64,000 nt of DNA from positions 21,771,427 to 21,835,426 of the forward strand of contig NC_091156.1 of NCBI RefSeq assembly GCF_040958095.1, read 5' to 3'. Position numbers and translations under genes: made by a program. The DNA is from Procambarus clarkii. Lineage: Eukaryota > Arthropoda > Malacostraca > Decapoda > Cambaridae. A model generated the notes under the pieces. It worked only from the letters and a program-made list of their open reading frames with translations, did no database searches and was not told the DNA's origin. Below are positions 46,423 to 57,842 of this stretch, one piece after another (positions within the stretch are counted from its first letter, which is position 1; every line of letters begins with the position of its first letter).

Positions 46423-49329
46423 ATGGAACAGCCTCCCCCACCAGCAGAACACTCACCAAGGAGGCGATTTGAGAAGGGACAGAAGAAAGTGAGCCTCAAA
46501 GCGATGTACACAAACATAGATGGAATTACAAATAAAGCAAATGAGCTTGGAGAACTGGTACTAGAGGAAAACCCAGACATAATAGCCCTCACAGAAACAA
46601 AGATCACGAAAACGATAACAAATGCAGTGTTCCCACAGGACTATTATGTTATGAGGAAAGAGAGGGAAGGAAGAGGTGGGGGTGGTGTAGCTCTGCTGGT
46701 AAGACAAGGCTGGGATTTTGAGGAGATGGATATTCAGGGCTGCGAAGGTTTCAGTGACTACATAGCAGGTACTATAACAAATGGAGGGAAAAAAATTATA
46801 GTCGCAGTCATATATAATCCACCACCAAATGACAGAAGACCTAGACAGGAATATGATAGAAACAACATGGCCACCATTAACATAATAGAAAGAGCAGCTT
46901 CTGTTGCTAGCAGGAATGGATCTGGACTACTAATTATGGGAGACTTCAACCATGGGAAGATAGATTGGAAGAACAGAGACCCGCATGGAGGACCAGAAAC
47001 ATGGAGAGCTAAGCTGCTGGACGTGGCAACAAGAAACTTTCTAAGCCAGCACACCAAAGAACCAACAAGAATGAGAGGAGAAGATGAACCAGCAATGCTT
47101 GATTTGATATTTACCCTAAATGAATGGGATATAAGGGAAGTTAAGATGGAAGCGCCCTTGAGAATGAATGACCACAGTGTATTGAACTTTGAGTACCTGG
47201 TAGAGCTAGGACTTATCTCCCCCCAAAAAGAACTAGGAATCAAAAGGCTGGCATACCGAAAGGGGAATTATGAACAGATGAGAAGTTTCCTAAGTGAAAT
47301 ACCTTGGGACACAGACCTCAGAGACAAGTCTGTACAGGGTATGATGGACTATGTTACCCAAAAGTGTCAGGAGGCAGTAAACAGGTTCATCCCGGCCCAA
47401 AGGGAAAAATCCGAGAAGCAACAGAAGAATCCATGGTATAATAGGGCATGTATGGAAGCAAAGAAACTGAACAAAAAGGCGTGGAGGAACTTCCGGAATA
47501 ACAGAACACCAGAAAGCAGAGAGAGATACCAGAGAACCAGGAATGAGTACGTCAGGGTGAGAAGAGAAGCAGAGAAAAATTTTGAAAATGATATAGCAAA
47601 CAAAGCCAAGACCGAACCAAAGCTACTCCACAGTCACATCAGAAGGAAAACAACAGTGAAAGAACAGGTATTGAAACTTAGAACAGGCGAGGACAGGTAT
47701 ACAGAGAATGACAGAGAGGTGTGTGAGGAACTCAACAAGAGGTTCCAGGAGGTCTTCACAATAGAACAGGGTGAGGTCACTGTGCTAGGAGAAAGGGAGG
47801 TAAACCAGGCGGCCTTGGAGGAGTTCAAAATTACGAGAGAGGAGGTCAAGAGACACCTGCTGGATCTGGATGTTAGAAAGGCTGTTGGTCCAGATGGGAT
47901 CTCACCATGGGTACTGAAAGAGTGTGCAGAGGCACTTTGCCTGCCACTCTCCATAGTGTATAGTAAGTCACTAGAGACGGGAGACCTACCAGAAATATGG
48001 AAGACGGCGAATGTGGTCCCAATATACAAAAAGGGCGACAGACAAGAGGCACTGAACTACAGGCCAGTGTCCTTGACTTGTATACCATGCAAGGTGATGG
48101 AGAAGATCGTGAGAAAAAACCTGGTAACACATCTGGAGAGAAGGGACTTCGTGACAAATCGCCAACATGGATTCAGGGAGGGTAAATCTTGCCTTACAGG
48201 CTTGATAGAATTCTACGATCAGGTGACACAGATTAAGCAAGAAAGAGAGGGCTGGGCGGACTGCATTTTCTTGGATTGTCGGAAAGCCTTTGACACAGTA
48301 CCGCATAAGAGGCTGGTACATAAGCTGGAGAGACAGGCAGGTGTAGCTGGTAAGGTGCTCCAGTGGATAAGGGAGTATCTAAGCAATAGGAAGCAGAGAG
48401 TTACGGTGAGGGGTGAGACCTCCAATTGGCGTGAAGTCACCAGTGGAGTCCCACAGGGCTCTGTACTCGGTCCTATCTTGTTTCTGATATATGTAAATGA
48501 TCTCCCGGAGGGTATCGATTCATTTCTCTCAATGTTTGCGGACGATGCTAAAATTATGAGAAGGATTAAAACAGAAGAGGACTGTTTGAGGCTTCAAGAA
48601 GACCTAGACAAGCTGAAGGAATGGTCGAACAAATGGTTGTTAGAGTTTAACCCAACCAAATGTAATGTAATGAAGATAGGTGTAGGGAGCAGGAGGCCAG
48701 ATACAAGGTATCATCTGGGAGAGGAAATTCTTCAGGAGTCAGAGAAGGAAAAAGACTTGGGGGTTGATATCACGCCAGACCTGTCTCCTGCAGCACATAT
48801 CAAGCGGATAACATCAGCGGCATATGCCAGGCTGGCCAACATACGAACAGCATTCAGAAACTTGTGTAAAGAATCATTCAGAACTTTGTATACCACATAT
48901 GTCAGGCCAATCCTGGAGTATGCAGCCCCAGCATGGAGTCCATATCTAGTCAAGGATAAGACTAAACTGGAAAAGGTTCAAAGGTTTGCCACCAGACTAG
49001 TACCCGAGCTGAGAGGTATGAGCTACGAGGAGAGACTACGGGAATTAAACCTCACTTCGCTGGAAGACAGAAGAGTTAGGGGGGACATGATCACCACATT
49101 CAAGATTCTGAAGGGGATTGATAGGGTAGATAAAGACAGTCTATTTAACACAAGGGGAACATGCACAAGGGGACACAGGTGGAAACTGAGTGCCCAAATG
49201 AGCCACAGAGATATTAGAAAGAACTTTTTTAGTGTCAGAGTGGTTGACAAATGGAATGCATTAGGAAGTGATGTGGCGGAGGCTGACTCCATACACAGTT
49301 TCAAGGGTAGATATGACAGAGCCCGATAG
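46423..49329 (+). CDS. LINE ORF2: APE endonuclease and reverse transcriptase
   Basis: 968 codons, uninterrupted. The N-terminal apurinic-type endonuclease (about residues 25-255) keeps TN31IDG, TE58TK, Y131NPP, GD174FN176, LD227LIF and ND250H251, all expected active-site positions. The reverse transcriptase (about 485-780) keeps GPDGI (489-493), NYRPVSLT (545-552), LDCRKAFD (617-624), SGVPQGSVLGP (674-684) and the catalytic FADD (705-708). A C-terminal region follows to residue 968, with no RNase H recognised. The protein would nick target DNA and copy element RNA from its 3' end. ATG 46423 has a weak context (CCC before it), so initiation may be by reinitiation or elsewhere. Intact length suggests recent insertion, but ORF1 is frameshifted. 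It is a transposon gene, not a host gene. Confidence 0.93.
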   Translation: MEQPPPPAEHSPRRRFEKGQKKVSLKAMYTNIDGITNKANELGELVLEENPDIIALTETKITKTITNAVFPQDYYVMRKEREGRGGGGVALLVRQGWDFEEMDIQGCEGFSDYIAGTITNGGKKIIVAVIYNPPPNDRRPRQEYDRNNMATINIIERAASVASRNGSGLLIMGDFNHGKIDWKNRDPHGGPETWRAKLLDVATRNFLSQHTKEPTRMRGEDEPAMLDLIFTLNEWDIREVKMEAPLRMNDHSVLNFEYLVELGLISPQKELGIKRLAYRKGNYEQMRSFLSEIPWDTDLRDKSVQGMMDYVTQKCQEAVNRFIPAQREKSEKQQKNPWYNRACMEAKKLNKKAWRNFRNNRTPESRERYQRTRNEYVRVRREAEKNFENDIANKAKTEPKLLHSHIRRKTTVKEQVLKLRTGEDRYTENDREVCEELNKRFQEVFTIEQGEVTVLGEREVNQAALEEFKITREEVKRHLLDLDVRKAVGPDGISPWVLKECAEALCLPLSIVYSKSLETGDLPEIWKTANVVPIYKKGDRQEALNYRPVSLTCIPCKVMEKIVRKNLVTHLERRDFVTNRQHGFREGKSCLTGLIEFYDQVTQIKQEREGWADCIFLDCRKAFDTVPHKRLVHKLERQAGVAGKVLQWIREYLSNRKQRVTVRGETSNWREVTSGVPQGSVLGPILFLIYVNDLPEGIDSFLSMFADDAKIMRRIKTEEDCLRLQEDLDKLKEWSNKWLLEFNPTKCNVMKIGVGSRRPDTRYHLGEEILQESEKEKDLGVDITPDLSPAAHIKRITSAAYARLANIRTAFRNLCKESFRTLYTTYVRPILEYAAPAWSPYLVKDKTKLEKVQRFATRLVPELRGMSYEERLRELNLTSLEDRRVRGDMITTFKILKGIDRVDKDSLFNTRGTCTRGHRWKLSAQMSHRDIRKNFFSVRVVDKWNALGSDVAEADSIHSFKGRYDRAR

Positions 49330-49420
49330 GCTCATGAATCTGTACACCTGTTGATTGACGGTTGAGAGGCGGGACCAAAGAGCCAGAGCTCAACCCCGCA
49401 AACACAACTAGGTGAGTACA
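49330..49420 (+). other. LINE 3' untranslated tail
   Basis: 91 bp from the ORF2 stop to GAGTACA. It is conserved with 58014-58106, including GTTGATTGAC, GAGGCGGGACC and AGAGCCAGAGCTCAACC. No poly-A and no AATAAA. This tail is probably what the element's reverse transcriptase recognises. Confidence 0.8.
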
Positions 49421-51637
49421 CATGAAGGGAGGGACACACACACACACATGGCGGGAGGGACACACACACACATGGCGGGAGGGACACACACATGGCGGGA
49501 GGGACACACACACACACATGGCGGGAGGGACACACACACACATGGCGGGAGGGACACACACACACACACACACATGGCGGGAGGGAGACACACACACATG
49601 GCGGGAGACACACACACACACATGGCGGGAGACACACACACACACATGGCGGGAGGGAGACACACACACATGGCGGGAGACACACACACACACACATGGC
49701 GGGAGGGAGACACACACACACACACACACGGCGGGAGGGAGACACACACACACACACATGGCGGGAGGGAGACACACACACATGGCGGGAGGGAGACACA
49801 CACACACACACATGGCGGGAGGGAGACACACACACACACACACATGGCGGGAGGGAGACACACACACACACACACATGGCGGGAGGGAGACACACACACA
49901 CACACACATGGCGGGAGGGAGACACACACACACACACACACATGGCGGGAGGGAGACACACACACACACACATGGCGGGAGGGAGACACACACACACACA
50001 CATGGCGGGAGACACACACACACACACATGGCGGGAGGGAGACACACACACACACACACATGGCGGGAGGGAGACACACACACACACACACATGGCGGGA
50101 GGGACACACACACACACATGGCGGGAGGGACACACACACACACATGGCGGGAGGGACACACACACACACATGGCGGGAGGGACACACACACACACACATG
50201 GCGGGAGGGACACACACACACACACATGGCGGGAGGGAGACACACACAACACACACACACACACACACATGGCGGGAGGGAGACACACACACACACACAC
50301 ACATGGCGGGAGGGAGACACACACACACACATGGCGGGAGGGAGACACACACACACACACATGGCGGGAGGGACACACACACACACACACATGGCGGGAG
50401 GGACACACACACACACATGGCGGGAGGGACACACACACACACATGGCGGGAGGGACACACACACACACACATGGCGGGAGGGAGACACACACACACACAC
50501 ATGGCGGGAGGGAAACACACACACACACACATGGCGGGAGGGAGACACACACACACACACATGGCGGGAGGGAGACACACACACACACATGGCGGGAGGG
50601 AGACACACACACATGGCGGGAGGGAGACACACACACACACACACATGGCGGGAGGGAGACACACACACACACATGGCGGGAGGGAGACACACACACACAC
50701 ATGGCGGGAGGGAGACACACACACACACATGGCGGGAGGGAGACACACACACACACACATGGCGGGAGGGAGACACACACACATGGCGGGAGGGAGACAC
50801 ACACACACACACATGGCGGGAGGGAGACACACACACACACACATGGCGGGAGGGAGACACACACACATAGCGGGAGGGAGACACACACACATGGCGGGAG
50901 GGAGACACACACACATGGCGGGAGGGACACACACACACACACACACATGGCGGGAGGGACACACACACACATGGCGGGAGGGACACACACACACACATGG
51001 CGGGAGGGGGACACACACATACATGGCGGGAGGGGGACACACACACACATGGCGGGAGGGGGAGACACACACACATGGCGGGAGGGAGACACACACACAC
51101 ACACATGGCGGGAGGGACACACACACACATGGCGGGAGGGAGACACACACACACATGGCGGGAGGGAGACACACACACATGGCGGGAGGGACACACACAC
51201 ACATGGCGGGAGGGAGACACACACACACATGGCGGGAGGGACACACACACACATGGCGGGAGGGAGACACACACACATGGCGGGAGGGAGACACACACAC
51301 ACATGGCGGGAGGGAGACACACACACACATGGCGGGAGGGAGACACACACACACATGGCGGGAGGGAGACACACACACACATGGCGGGAGGGAGACACAC
51401 ACACACATGGCGGGAGGGAGACACACACACACATGGCGGGAGGGAGACACACACACACATGGCGGGAGGGAGACACACACACACACATGGCGGGAGGGAC
51501 ACACACACACATGGCGGGAGGGACACACACACACATGGCGGGAGGGACACACACACACATGGCGGGAGGGAGACACACACACACATGGCGGGAGGGAGAC
51601 ACACACACACATGGCGGGAGGGAGACACACACACATG
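49421..51637. repeat. Compound (CA)n / ATGGCGGGAGGGA minisatellite, right part
   Basis: Same unit as 37638-44893, beginning with a variant core (ATGAAGGGAGGGA) directly after the LINE. (CA) lengths again vary between units. Confidence 0.97.
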
Positions 51638-52505
51638 GCGGGGGGGGGGAGAGACACATGGCGGGGGGGGGGAAGACACATGGCGGGAGGAGGGGAGACA
51701 CATGGCGGGAGGGGGGGAGACACATGGCGGGGGGGGGGAGACACACATGGCGGGGGGGGGAGACACACATGGCGGGAGGGAGACACACACACACACATGG
51801 CGGGAGGGAGACACACACACACGCATGGCGGGGGGGAGACACATGGCGGGGGAGGGAGACACATGGCGGGGGGGGGAGACACATGGCGGGGGGGGGAGAC
51901 ACATGGCGGGGGGGGGAGACACATGGCGGGGGGGGGGAGACACATGGCGGGGGGGGAGACACATGGCGGGGGGGGAGACAAGTCGGGGGGGGGAGACACA
52001 AGTCGGGGGGGGGGAGACAAGTCGGGGGGGAGACAAGTCGGGGGGGAAGACACATGGCGGGGGGGGGAGACATGGCGGGGGGGAGACACATGGCGGGGGG
52101 GGAGAAGTCGGGGGGGGGGGGGAGACAAGTCGGGGGGAGACACATGGCGGGGGGGGAGACACATGGCGGGGGGGGGGAGACACAAGTCGGGGGGGAGACA
52201 CATGGCGGGGGGGGAGACACATGGCGGGGAGGGAGACACATGGCGGGGGGGGGAGACTCATGGCGGGGGGGGAGACTCATGGCGGGGGGGGGGGGAACAC
52301 ATGGCGGGGGGGGGGGAGACATGGCGGGGGGGACACACATGGCGGGGGGGGGAGACACATAACGGGGGGGAGACACATAACGGGGGGGAGACACATGGCG
52401 GGGGGGGGACACATGGCGGGGGGGGACACATGGCGGGGGGGGGACACATGGCGGGGGGGGACACATGGCGGGATGGGGGGAGACACATGGCGGAGGGGGG
52501 AGAGA
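51638..52505. repeat. G-tract-expanded variant of the same minisatellite
   Basis: Here the unit shrinks to GACACATGGC followed by G7-G11 and A; (CA)n is reduced to ACAC. A subvariant reads ACAAGTCGGGGG (about 51981-52200). The transition from the normal unit is abrupt near 51638, with a short return to normal units at 51770-51830. Confidence 0.95.
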
Positions 52506-53020
52506 GACCGGGGTGGGGTTGACAAATCCTTGACAAGGTGTTGGAAAGTGGAACAACCAATAAAGACGAATATTTCTACAAGATAGGAAAAATCCAACAT
52601 GGACAAAAGTGACCACTGAAGGTTATCTTTCGTAGAAGTTACCTAGTGAAGAATATTCCTGGAGAGACAAAAGGGTGCATGGAAGGATGGAGAAACAAAC
52701 AGGTGTACAGTGTCGGAAAATCCGACACCATTTACTAATATTAAATACAGTAAGCAGAAAATATTGCTGTTGTTGTATTAACAACTTAACCCATAGAAAA
52801 TGTAGTCTGTAGTGGAATTTTCCGTCAATAGAAAACGGAATATCATTGCCACATTGCGCTATAAATTCACCAGCGATTCTGTTGGGGATTGTTCTTAATA
52901 CAGCAGTCTTTGGACTTTTAACATCATAAAAACATCTCATTTGAATTAACTTAATTATCAGTACTAAAATAGAGTAAATGTGACCTTTCTACCAATTATT
53001 AACATATGGACAAAGAGCCA
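52506..53020. other. AT-rich flank, no gene recognised
   Basis: Unique-looking sequence after the minisatellite. The minus-strand frame 52940-52623 (105 codons) has no recognised motif and is probably chance. Confidence 0.5.
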
Positions 53021-53460
53021 GGACCTAGATTCAGGAAGCTCTGTGTATATCTTCTTAAGTTGGTTTGCTACGAAGGTTCCTAAGTGCGCCCTAAGATGCT
53101 TAGGTGCGATTGAATAAGGTCCACATAGGAAGAAATTTGTTGGTTCACCTGCGTGCCGATAGAGGTCACTACTGTGTTTCGTTTGGCCAATCAGAGAGCA
53201 GCAACATTATTCATATTGAAGATTTAGCGCTGGTTTATCGGAGCTCTACTGCCTCCTATTTACGTCGAATTTTCTTATAAAATTAGTATATTTCGAAGTA
53301 AAACAATGTTTTTTCAACTTCTACAGCCAGCACCGACATTGTAGTAAACAAATATGTTACATTTGTTGTTTACCTACGTAATTCTAAGAGATACTGTGTA
53401 GCTGTCCTTGTTGCTCGGAAGATGCGCTGACAATTATTGTATATATTTACTGAATTTACC

Positions 53461-53834
53461 CAAGGGCCACTAACTATCTAGTGGCCTCGAAGAGGACAGA
53501 AAGCCGGCGGCTTGTTAAAGGGCCCGCCAATTGTCTTAATGATATTTTTTAGCTGGAATTTGGCATTTACGGCTTCAGCGGGTAAGCGGTTCCACGAGTT
53601 TATAGCCCTCTTGGTGGAAAAAAACATCTGTTTTCAGCCCTACTTGAGAGAACATACTCTCCAACACTATATCTGTGATTGTCCTGTTATCAGTGACTTC
53701 ATACCAAATGGTATGAGGTATTTTGAGCTCTGTAATTACTTCATACACTCAGGAATATTGGAAGACATTCTTGTGCTGCACCCAGATTTTGCCAGTGGAG
53801 GCTAATAGATCAGCATTAAGTATTTTGTTCTCTC
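53461..53834 (+). repeat. Probable dispersed-repeat fragment, chance ORF inside
   Basis: A 97-codon frame (53512-53805) has no recognised domain. The GGCTTCAGCGGGTAAGCGG and TTCCACGAGTTTATAGCCCT segments look like part of a decapod dispersed repeat, but I cannot name a family. Confidence 0.3.
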
Positions 53835-54262
53835 CTAATTCCATGTATGACTGGCCATCCTGTGAGGTGAGGATGTTGGATGAGCTTGTAGCTGGTTTTT
53901 GATCTACACTGTGTGGTCCTTTATACAGAATAGGGAAGCAGCACATTGCTGTGTATACCTAAACATGTTTAAAAATACATTGTTTGAGAGGAGTCTGGTA
54001 GAAACTGGTAAGAGTAATTATAATATAATGTTTCCATGATTCAGTGCTTACCTCTTGTGAAAATTGCTTAGAGTTGTTTAGTCAGAGTTGATTTGTTTTT
54101 TGTATTGAGGCTGGTATTTTCTAAATTGATTCCATGTACAGTATGTCTAACCATCCTGTGAGATGGGAGTATTAGATAAACTTATAGCTAGTTTTTTATC
54201 TACACTGTGTAATATTCCATATAGAATAGGGTAGCAGCACATTGCTGTGTATACCTAATCTT
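53835..54262 (+). repeat. Pair of diverged 130-bp direct repeats
   Basis: About 53840-53967 and 54128-54262 share, in order, CCATGTA, CCATCCTGTGAG, ATCTACACTGTGT, ATAGAATAGGG and AGCAGCACATTGCTGTGTAT followed by ACCTAA. They differ at many positions and by indels, so the duplication is old or they are two insertions of one repeat. Confidence 0.85.
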
Positions 54263-55914
54263 CTTAATAAAAAAAATCAGTAATAAAGATTTTAAATTAT
54301 AGTTTGTATTATTACAAATTCAGTACTGTATTATCCTTATTAAATCATGTTGACCATGGATCATTAAGATCTCATGTTGATATGTAATAGTCATATTTCT
54401 TTTGAACTGCTAATCCATACTAATCATTCATTAAATTGAGCATTATGTCTCAATTTTTCACTTCCTTGGATATACTGTACAGTACAAAAAGATAGGATAA
54501 AAATAAACCAGTAATATTTCTTTCATTATATTTTTCATTTAAATAACTGCATCAATATTTTTTACAGCTGACAGGATTTGTTTTACCATACAGGTGCATT
54601 ATTTGTTAAAAAAAATTTGGTTTATTGTTACACACAATGGTGCTACATAGCCTTCCCAGCTTGGTGCCTTCTTTTAATACTTACTGATTAAAAAATAAAT
54701 AATAAATACATTTTATTCACTAAAAGTACATACAGTTGATTTACAAACATAATGTTGGATTTATAGACAGAGCTAGTACATACAATACCTAAAGCCACTA
54801 ATACTCATAGCATTTCGGGCAAGGTGTGGGGGAAAAAAACAGACTAAAACTTAATAGTAATCGGGATTAGGTATAAATTGTGTTGAAAGAAGGAATAAAA
54901 AATACAAAAAGGCAGGTTAACATAGCATAAATCAGCAATTGCACATGTTGGTGAACAGCATTATTTAAAAAATAGCAAGACATGGGTTGACATTTAGGAG
55001 GTAAGTTAGGTTACATGGAGTTAATTAGGCAGTACTTGGTTTAACTCTTAAACTGGTTGAGAGAGGTACAGCCTTTGACATGATTCGGGAGGTCATTCCA
55101 CATTCTGGGTCCCTTGATTTGTAGAGCATTTCTAGTTTGGTTACACACAGCCAAATTGAGTAACAGGAAGAGGTCTTGGACACAAATGTGTTTCATGCTA
55201 AATGTAGAGGAATCAGCTGAGTATTCCTCAAATAAAATAAGTTGCCTCAGCTTATAAGGTAAATAAAATAAGCATCTCTCAAATAAGTAGCTGCCTCACC
55301 TCACTGCCTTACTGCTACATAGCCTTCCCGGCATGGTGCCTTCTTTTGATAATTACTTGTTCCACACCCAAATTGTATAACAGGAAGAGGTCTTGGACCC
55401 CTACTTCCCTCTCTCTTTTTTAATAATCTGTATAGTCATAATTATAGCTTTAAGTATTCAATGAATAAAGTTTGGGACTTTTTACCCTTCTCCTTACCTA
55501 ACATCATTTGTGCAGCATATTTTTATTTTATGTCTCACCCAGATATAATTTAAAAATAAAACCAAACTAAATAAATTAGAAATGGGTATGTATAGCTAAG
55601 GTACATTCTTACTACTAGGTGAACAGGGGCATTTGGTGATAGTAAATGATCCCATCAGGCAGGGCTCATCACCTTCTCTCATATTTCATGTTCACCAGTG
55701 TTTATTTACTTAATAACTACGGGTATAATATGTTGCTATTATAAAACTAATTCTACTATCATCAAACACATATTTACTTCAAGTTTCAAGCAGAGAATGC
55801 ATATATAACTAACACGAAGGACTCCTCTTCACTAGATTCACCAGCTATAATATTTTGGTCATGTTCCAATATCATAAATCGATCTCAGTGTTATGTAGTA
55901 GAGAAAAAATGACA
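54263..55914. repeat. Mosaic of diverged dispersed repeats, no gene
   Basis: AT-rich. The TGCTACATAGCCTTCCC segment with GGTGCCTTCTTTT occurs at about 54641-54677 and again at 55313-55350. AACAGGAAGAGGTCTTGGAC occurs at about 55161 and 55380. The 54690-54830 segment reads, inverted, like a 3' end with AATAAA. No ORF over about 100 codons and no splice-supported exon was seen. Confidence 0.5.
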
Positions 55915-56085
55915 TATCCAGTTTACGTAAAGCTACGAGTGGTCGAAACCACACTTACGAAGGTTTTTCCACTTAGTGTAGCTACTTGAATACGGACGTA
56001 GCCACCACGAAGGCGCTAAGAGGGAAAACGTTCTTAGCTAAGAGGAAAAACCTTCGTAAGTACCTTCCTGAATCCGGCCCCAGGG

Positions 56086-57099
56086 CGTCAGTGGTGAGAG
56101 GTCAGCCATTGTTAGACCGAGTCCCAGGAGCGAGTTCAGCTCCTATAATTCTCCCTTGGATGAAGTGTTATGGAGATCAAATTAGTGCTTCTTACATCAT
56201 CAAGACGCAATCATCTAAACAAGGGAAGTGTCTCCGAAACCTTATTTTGTCATTTCCGGCCGGTAATGTCAGGTAGATAGGATTAATTCCAGTTAGCATG
56301 CATGATAAGCGACTAAACCCAGGTAATTACTCCTTGGTCCTTATCTTGTATAATTTACAGTATTTTCTCTGATATAGCTGTCATATATAGGATTCCGGCT
56401 TTACAGCAAGTGTTCTTTTAATAGGCGTAGAAGACCCCCCCCCCGCACACGGGGATGCCTTACCATGTCGGGTCGAGCCCCGGATGGGTCTTGACCCGTC
56501 CTCCAACGGGCCGAGACTCCCACAGCCTGTCCTCCCACAACCTGTCGGCGACGACGCTGGAGGGCGCCGCCTGACGCTAGAGGGTGTGGCGGGCAGATCG
56601 GCTGTGACCGGGTCACATTCACTGAGGACGCTGGAGGGACGACACCGTTCTTACAAGGAGCAACGCCATTTGTGGAAGGAACGAGTGTGTATACAGGGAT
56701 TAGCTCAGTGACCACTGGATGAACCAGGATTGGTATATCTGAAACTTTGGGCGTGGCGCAGCGATGACGCGACGGCTTCACAACACCTGAGGTCTTGCAA
56801 CTCGTTACTGGATCGTCGAGGACTGACTCAGGAAAAGTAGGAACCTCACACCATCGAAGGACAGGCGTCGTGAGTCAGGAATGTTGAAGGTAGATTAATT
56901 TTCCCTCCCATTACCCCTTGTTGAGTAGTCTAGATAGGCCACGATAATTATATGTGCATGTTACAGTATAACATTGGTACATTAGTAGTAGGATAGGCTG
57001 CAGGGCAGCTTGTGTCCAGGACTGTCGAAGAGGACAGTGTGTGTGGACGACGAGGCAGTTGGAGAGGCAGTGGCCGACGTTGACGAAGTGTCAACACTC
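56086..57099. other. Low-repeat DNA, no recognised gene
   Basis: Contains a GC-richer segment (56430-56780) with a 126-codon minus frame (56781-56401) and a 75-codon plus frame; neither shows a known domain, and the minus frame is Pro/Arg-rich. It may be an old transposon or chance. A short poly-C run is at 56437-56445. Confidence 0.4.
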
Positions 57100-57111
57100 T
57101 CTGTAAGAGGG

Positions 57112-57190
57112 TTGTGTTGTTGTTAAAGATTCGCTACCTGGAACAAAAAATCCAAAGTAGCACGGGCTATGGTGAGCCCGTAGTGGTTGT
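57112..57190 (+). repeat. Twin-hairpin segment, likely dispersed repeat
   Basis: Two adjacent hairpins: GCTAC (57133-57137) with GTAGC (57157-57161), extended by TGGA/TCCA, then ACGGGCT (57162-57168) with AGCCCGT (57175-57181). The preceding TTGTTGTTAAAGATTCG resembles the start of a decapod dispersed element, from memory and unverified. Confidence 0.5.
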
Positions 57191-57842
57191 GAGACCCCCT
57201 TTTAAATTTGCCCAGCTGACGGAGTTGCCGGAGGTCGTGAGAGAAGAGTTGCCGATATTCTCCAGATTGTTTATTCTTTATATCCATTCCTGTATCATAA
57301 TTACTTGCATATGTGATCATGTAGCTTATTTTAGTAAATATCACATGTTTACCATTGTGTTTAAGTGCACCTCCATGTTATCTCTATGAGCATACACGAG
57401 GGATACTATAGCCCTACCTAGAGAACAGTAAGTTTTAATATAGAAATTTCATAGTGGTTGGCGAGTGGTAGAGCAATATTAACATTTATGAAAGCGTACC
57501 CAAGGCTGGCTGTCCTGTGTCAACGCTGTAGGAGCAGCAACACTTTAGCCACAGGCAATATAGTGTACACCCACTGAACTGCATATCAAATGTGCAGAGA
57601 TATAACCCAGCTGGCGACCTTGTTAAGATAGAGAAACGCAGGTGGGAACGGAATTCCTGCAACTTTTTGTCTGGCAGGCAAGATTAAGGGGAATTGTTGT
57701 TAAAGGTAAGCCTGAGTCTTCCTTCACTCCTCCGTGGGTCTAGGCCGGAATTGCTAATTGCAGTTTTCCCTTGGTTGACTGAAGGGCTCCCAGGGTGAAT
57801 CAGTGGCACCTCGGTGGTGGGAGCAAAGACCTCCGATGGTGG
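57191..57842. other. Spacer, no gene recognised
   Basis: Mixed sequence with short open frames only (91 codons or fewer) and no recognised motif. Confidence 0.5.

Larger units (their letters stand above)
45180..49420 (+). mobile_element. Nearly complete CR1/L2-like LINE inserted in the (CA)n minisatellite
   Basis: The element is arranged as CT-rich 5' region, ORF1 in two frames (45325-46174), a 248-bp pyrimidine-rich gap, ORF2 (46423-49329), and a 91-bp 3' tail ending CTAGGTGAGTACA with no poly-A. The same minisatellite lies on both sides (37638-44893 and 49421-52505), so it inserted into the array. The 3' end is fixed by comparison with the truncated copy at 57843-58106, where similarity stops after GAGTACA. 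The 5' boundary is uncertain. The clade call (CR1/L2/Rex1-like) rests on the APE-RT layout and motif style. Confidence 0.88.
53021..56085. mobile_element. Possible TIR element of about 3.06 kb, non-autonomous
   Basis: The left end GGACCTAGATTCAGGAAG (53021-53038) and the right end, read inverted (56085 back to 56065), share an exact 11-bp core GATTCAGGAAG with partly matching bases outside. Further in, both ends contain TACGAAGGTT and CTTAG-type motifs. The interior lacks a transposase-like ORF. No target duplication was established, so this remains tentative. Confidence 0.3.

Noticed and set aside
47367-49304. Several antisense frames of 70-161 codons across the LINE
   Set aside because: They overlap the intact ORF2 on the opposite strand and are shadows of its codon pattern.
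53512-53805. A small protein gene of 97 codons
   Set aside because: No domain, no promoter or signal, embedded in repeat-like DNA; probably a chance frame.
56401-56781. A 126-codon minus-strand gene
   Set aside because: GC-rich segment where long frames arise by chance; composition is low-complexity Pro/Arg and no family was recognised.
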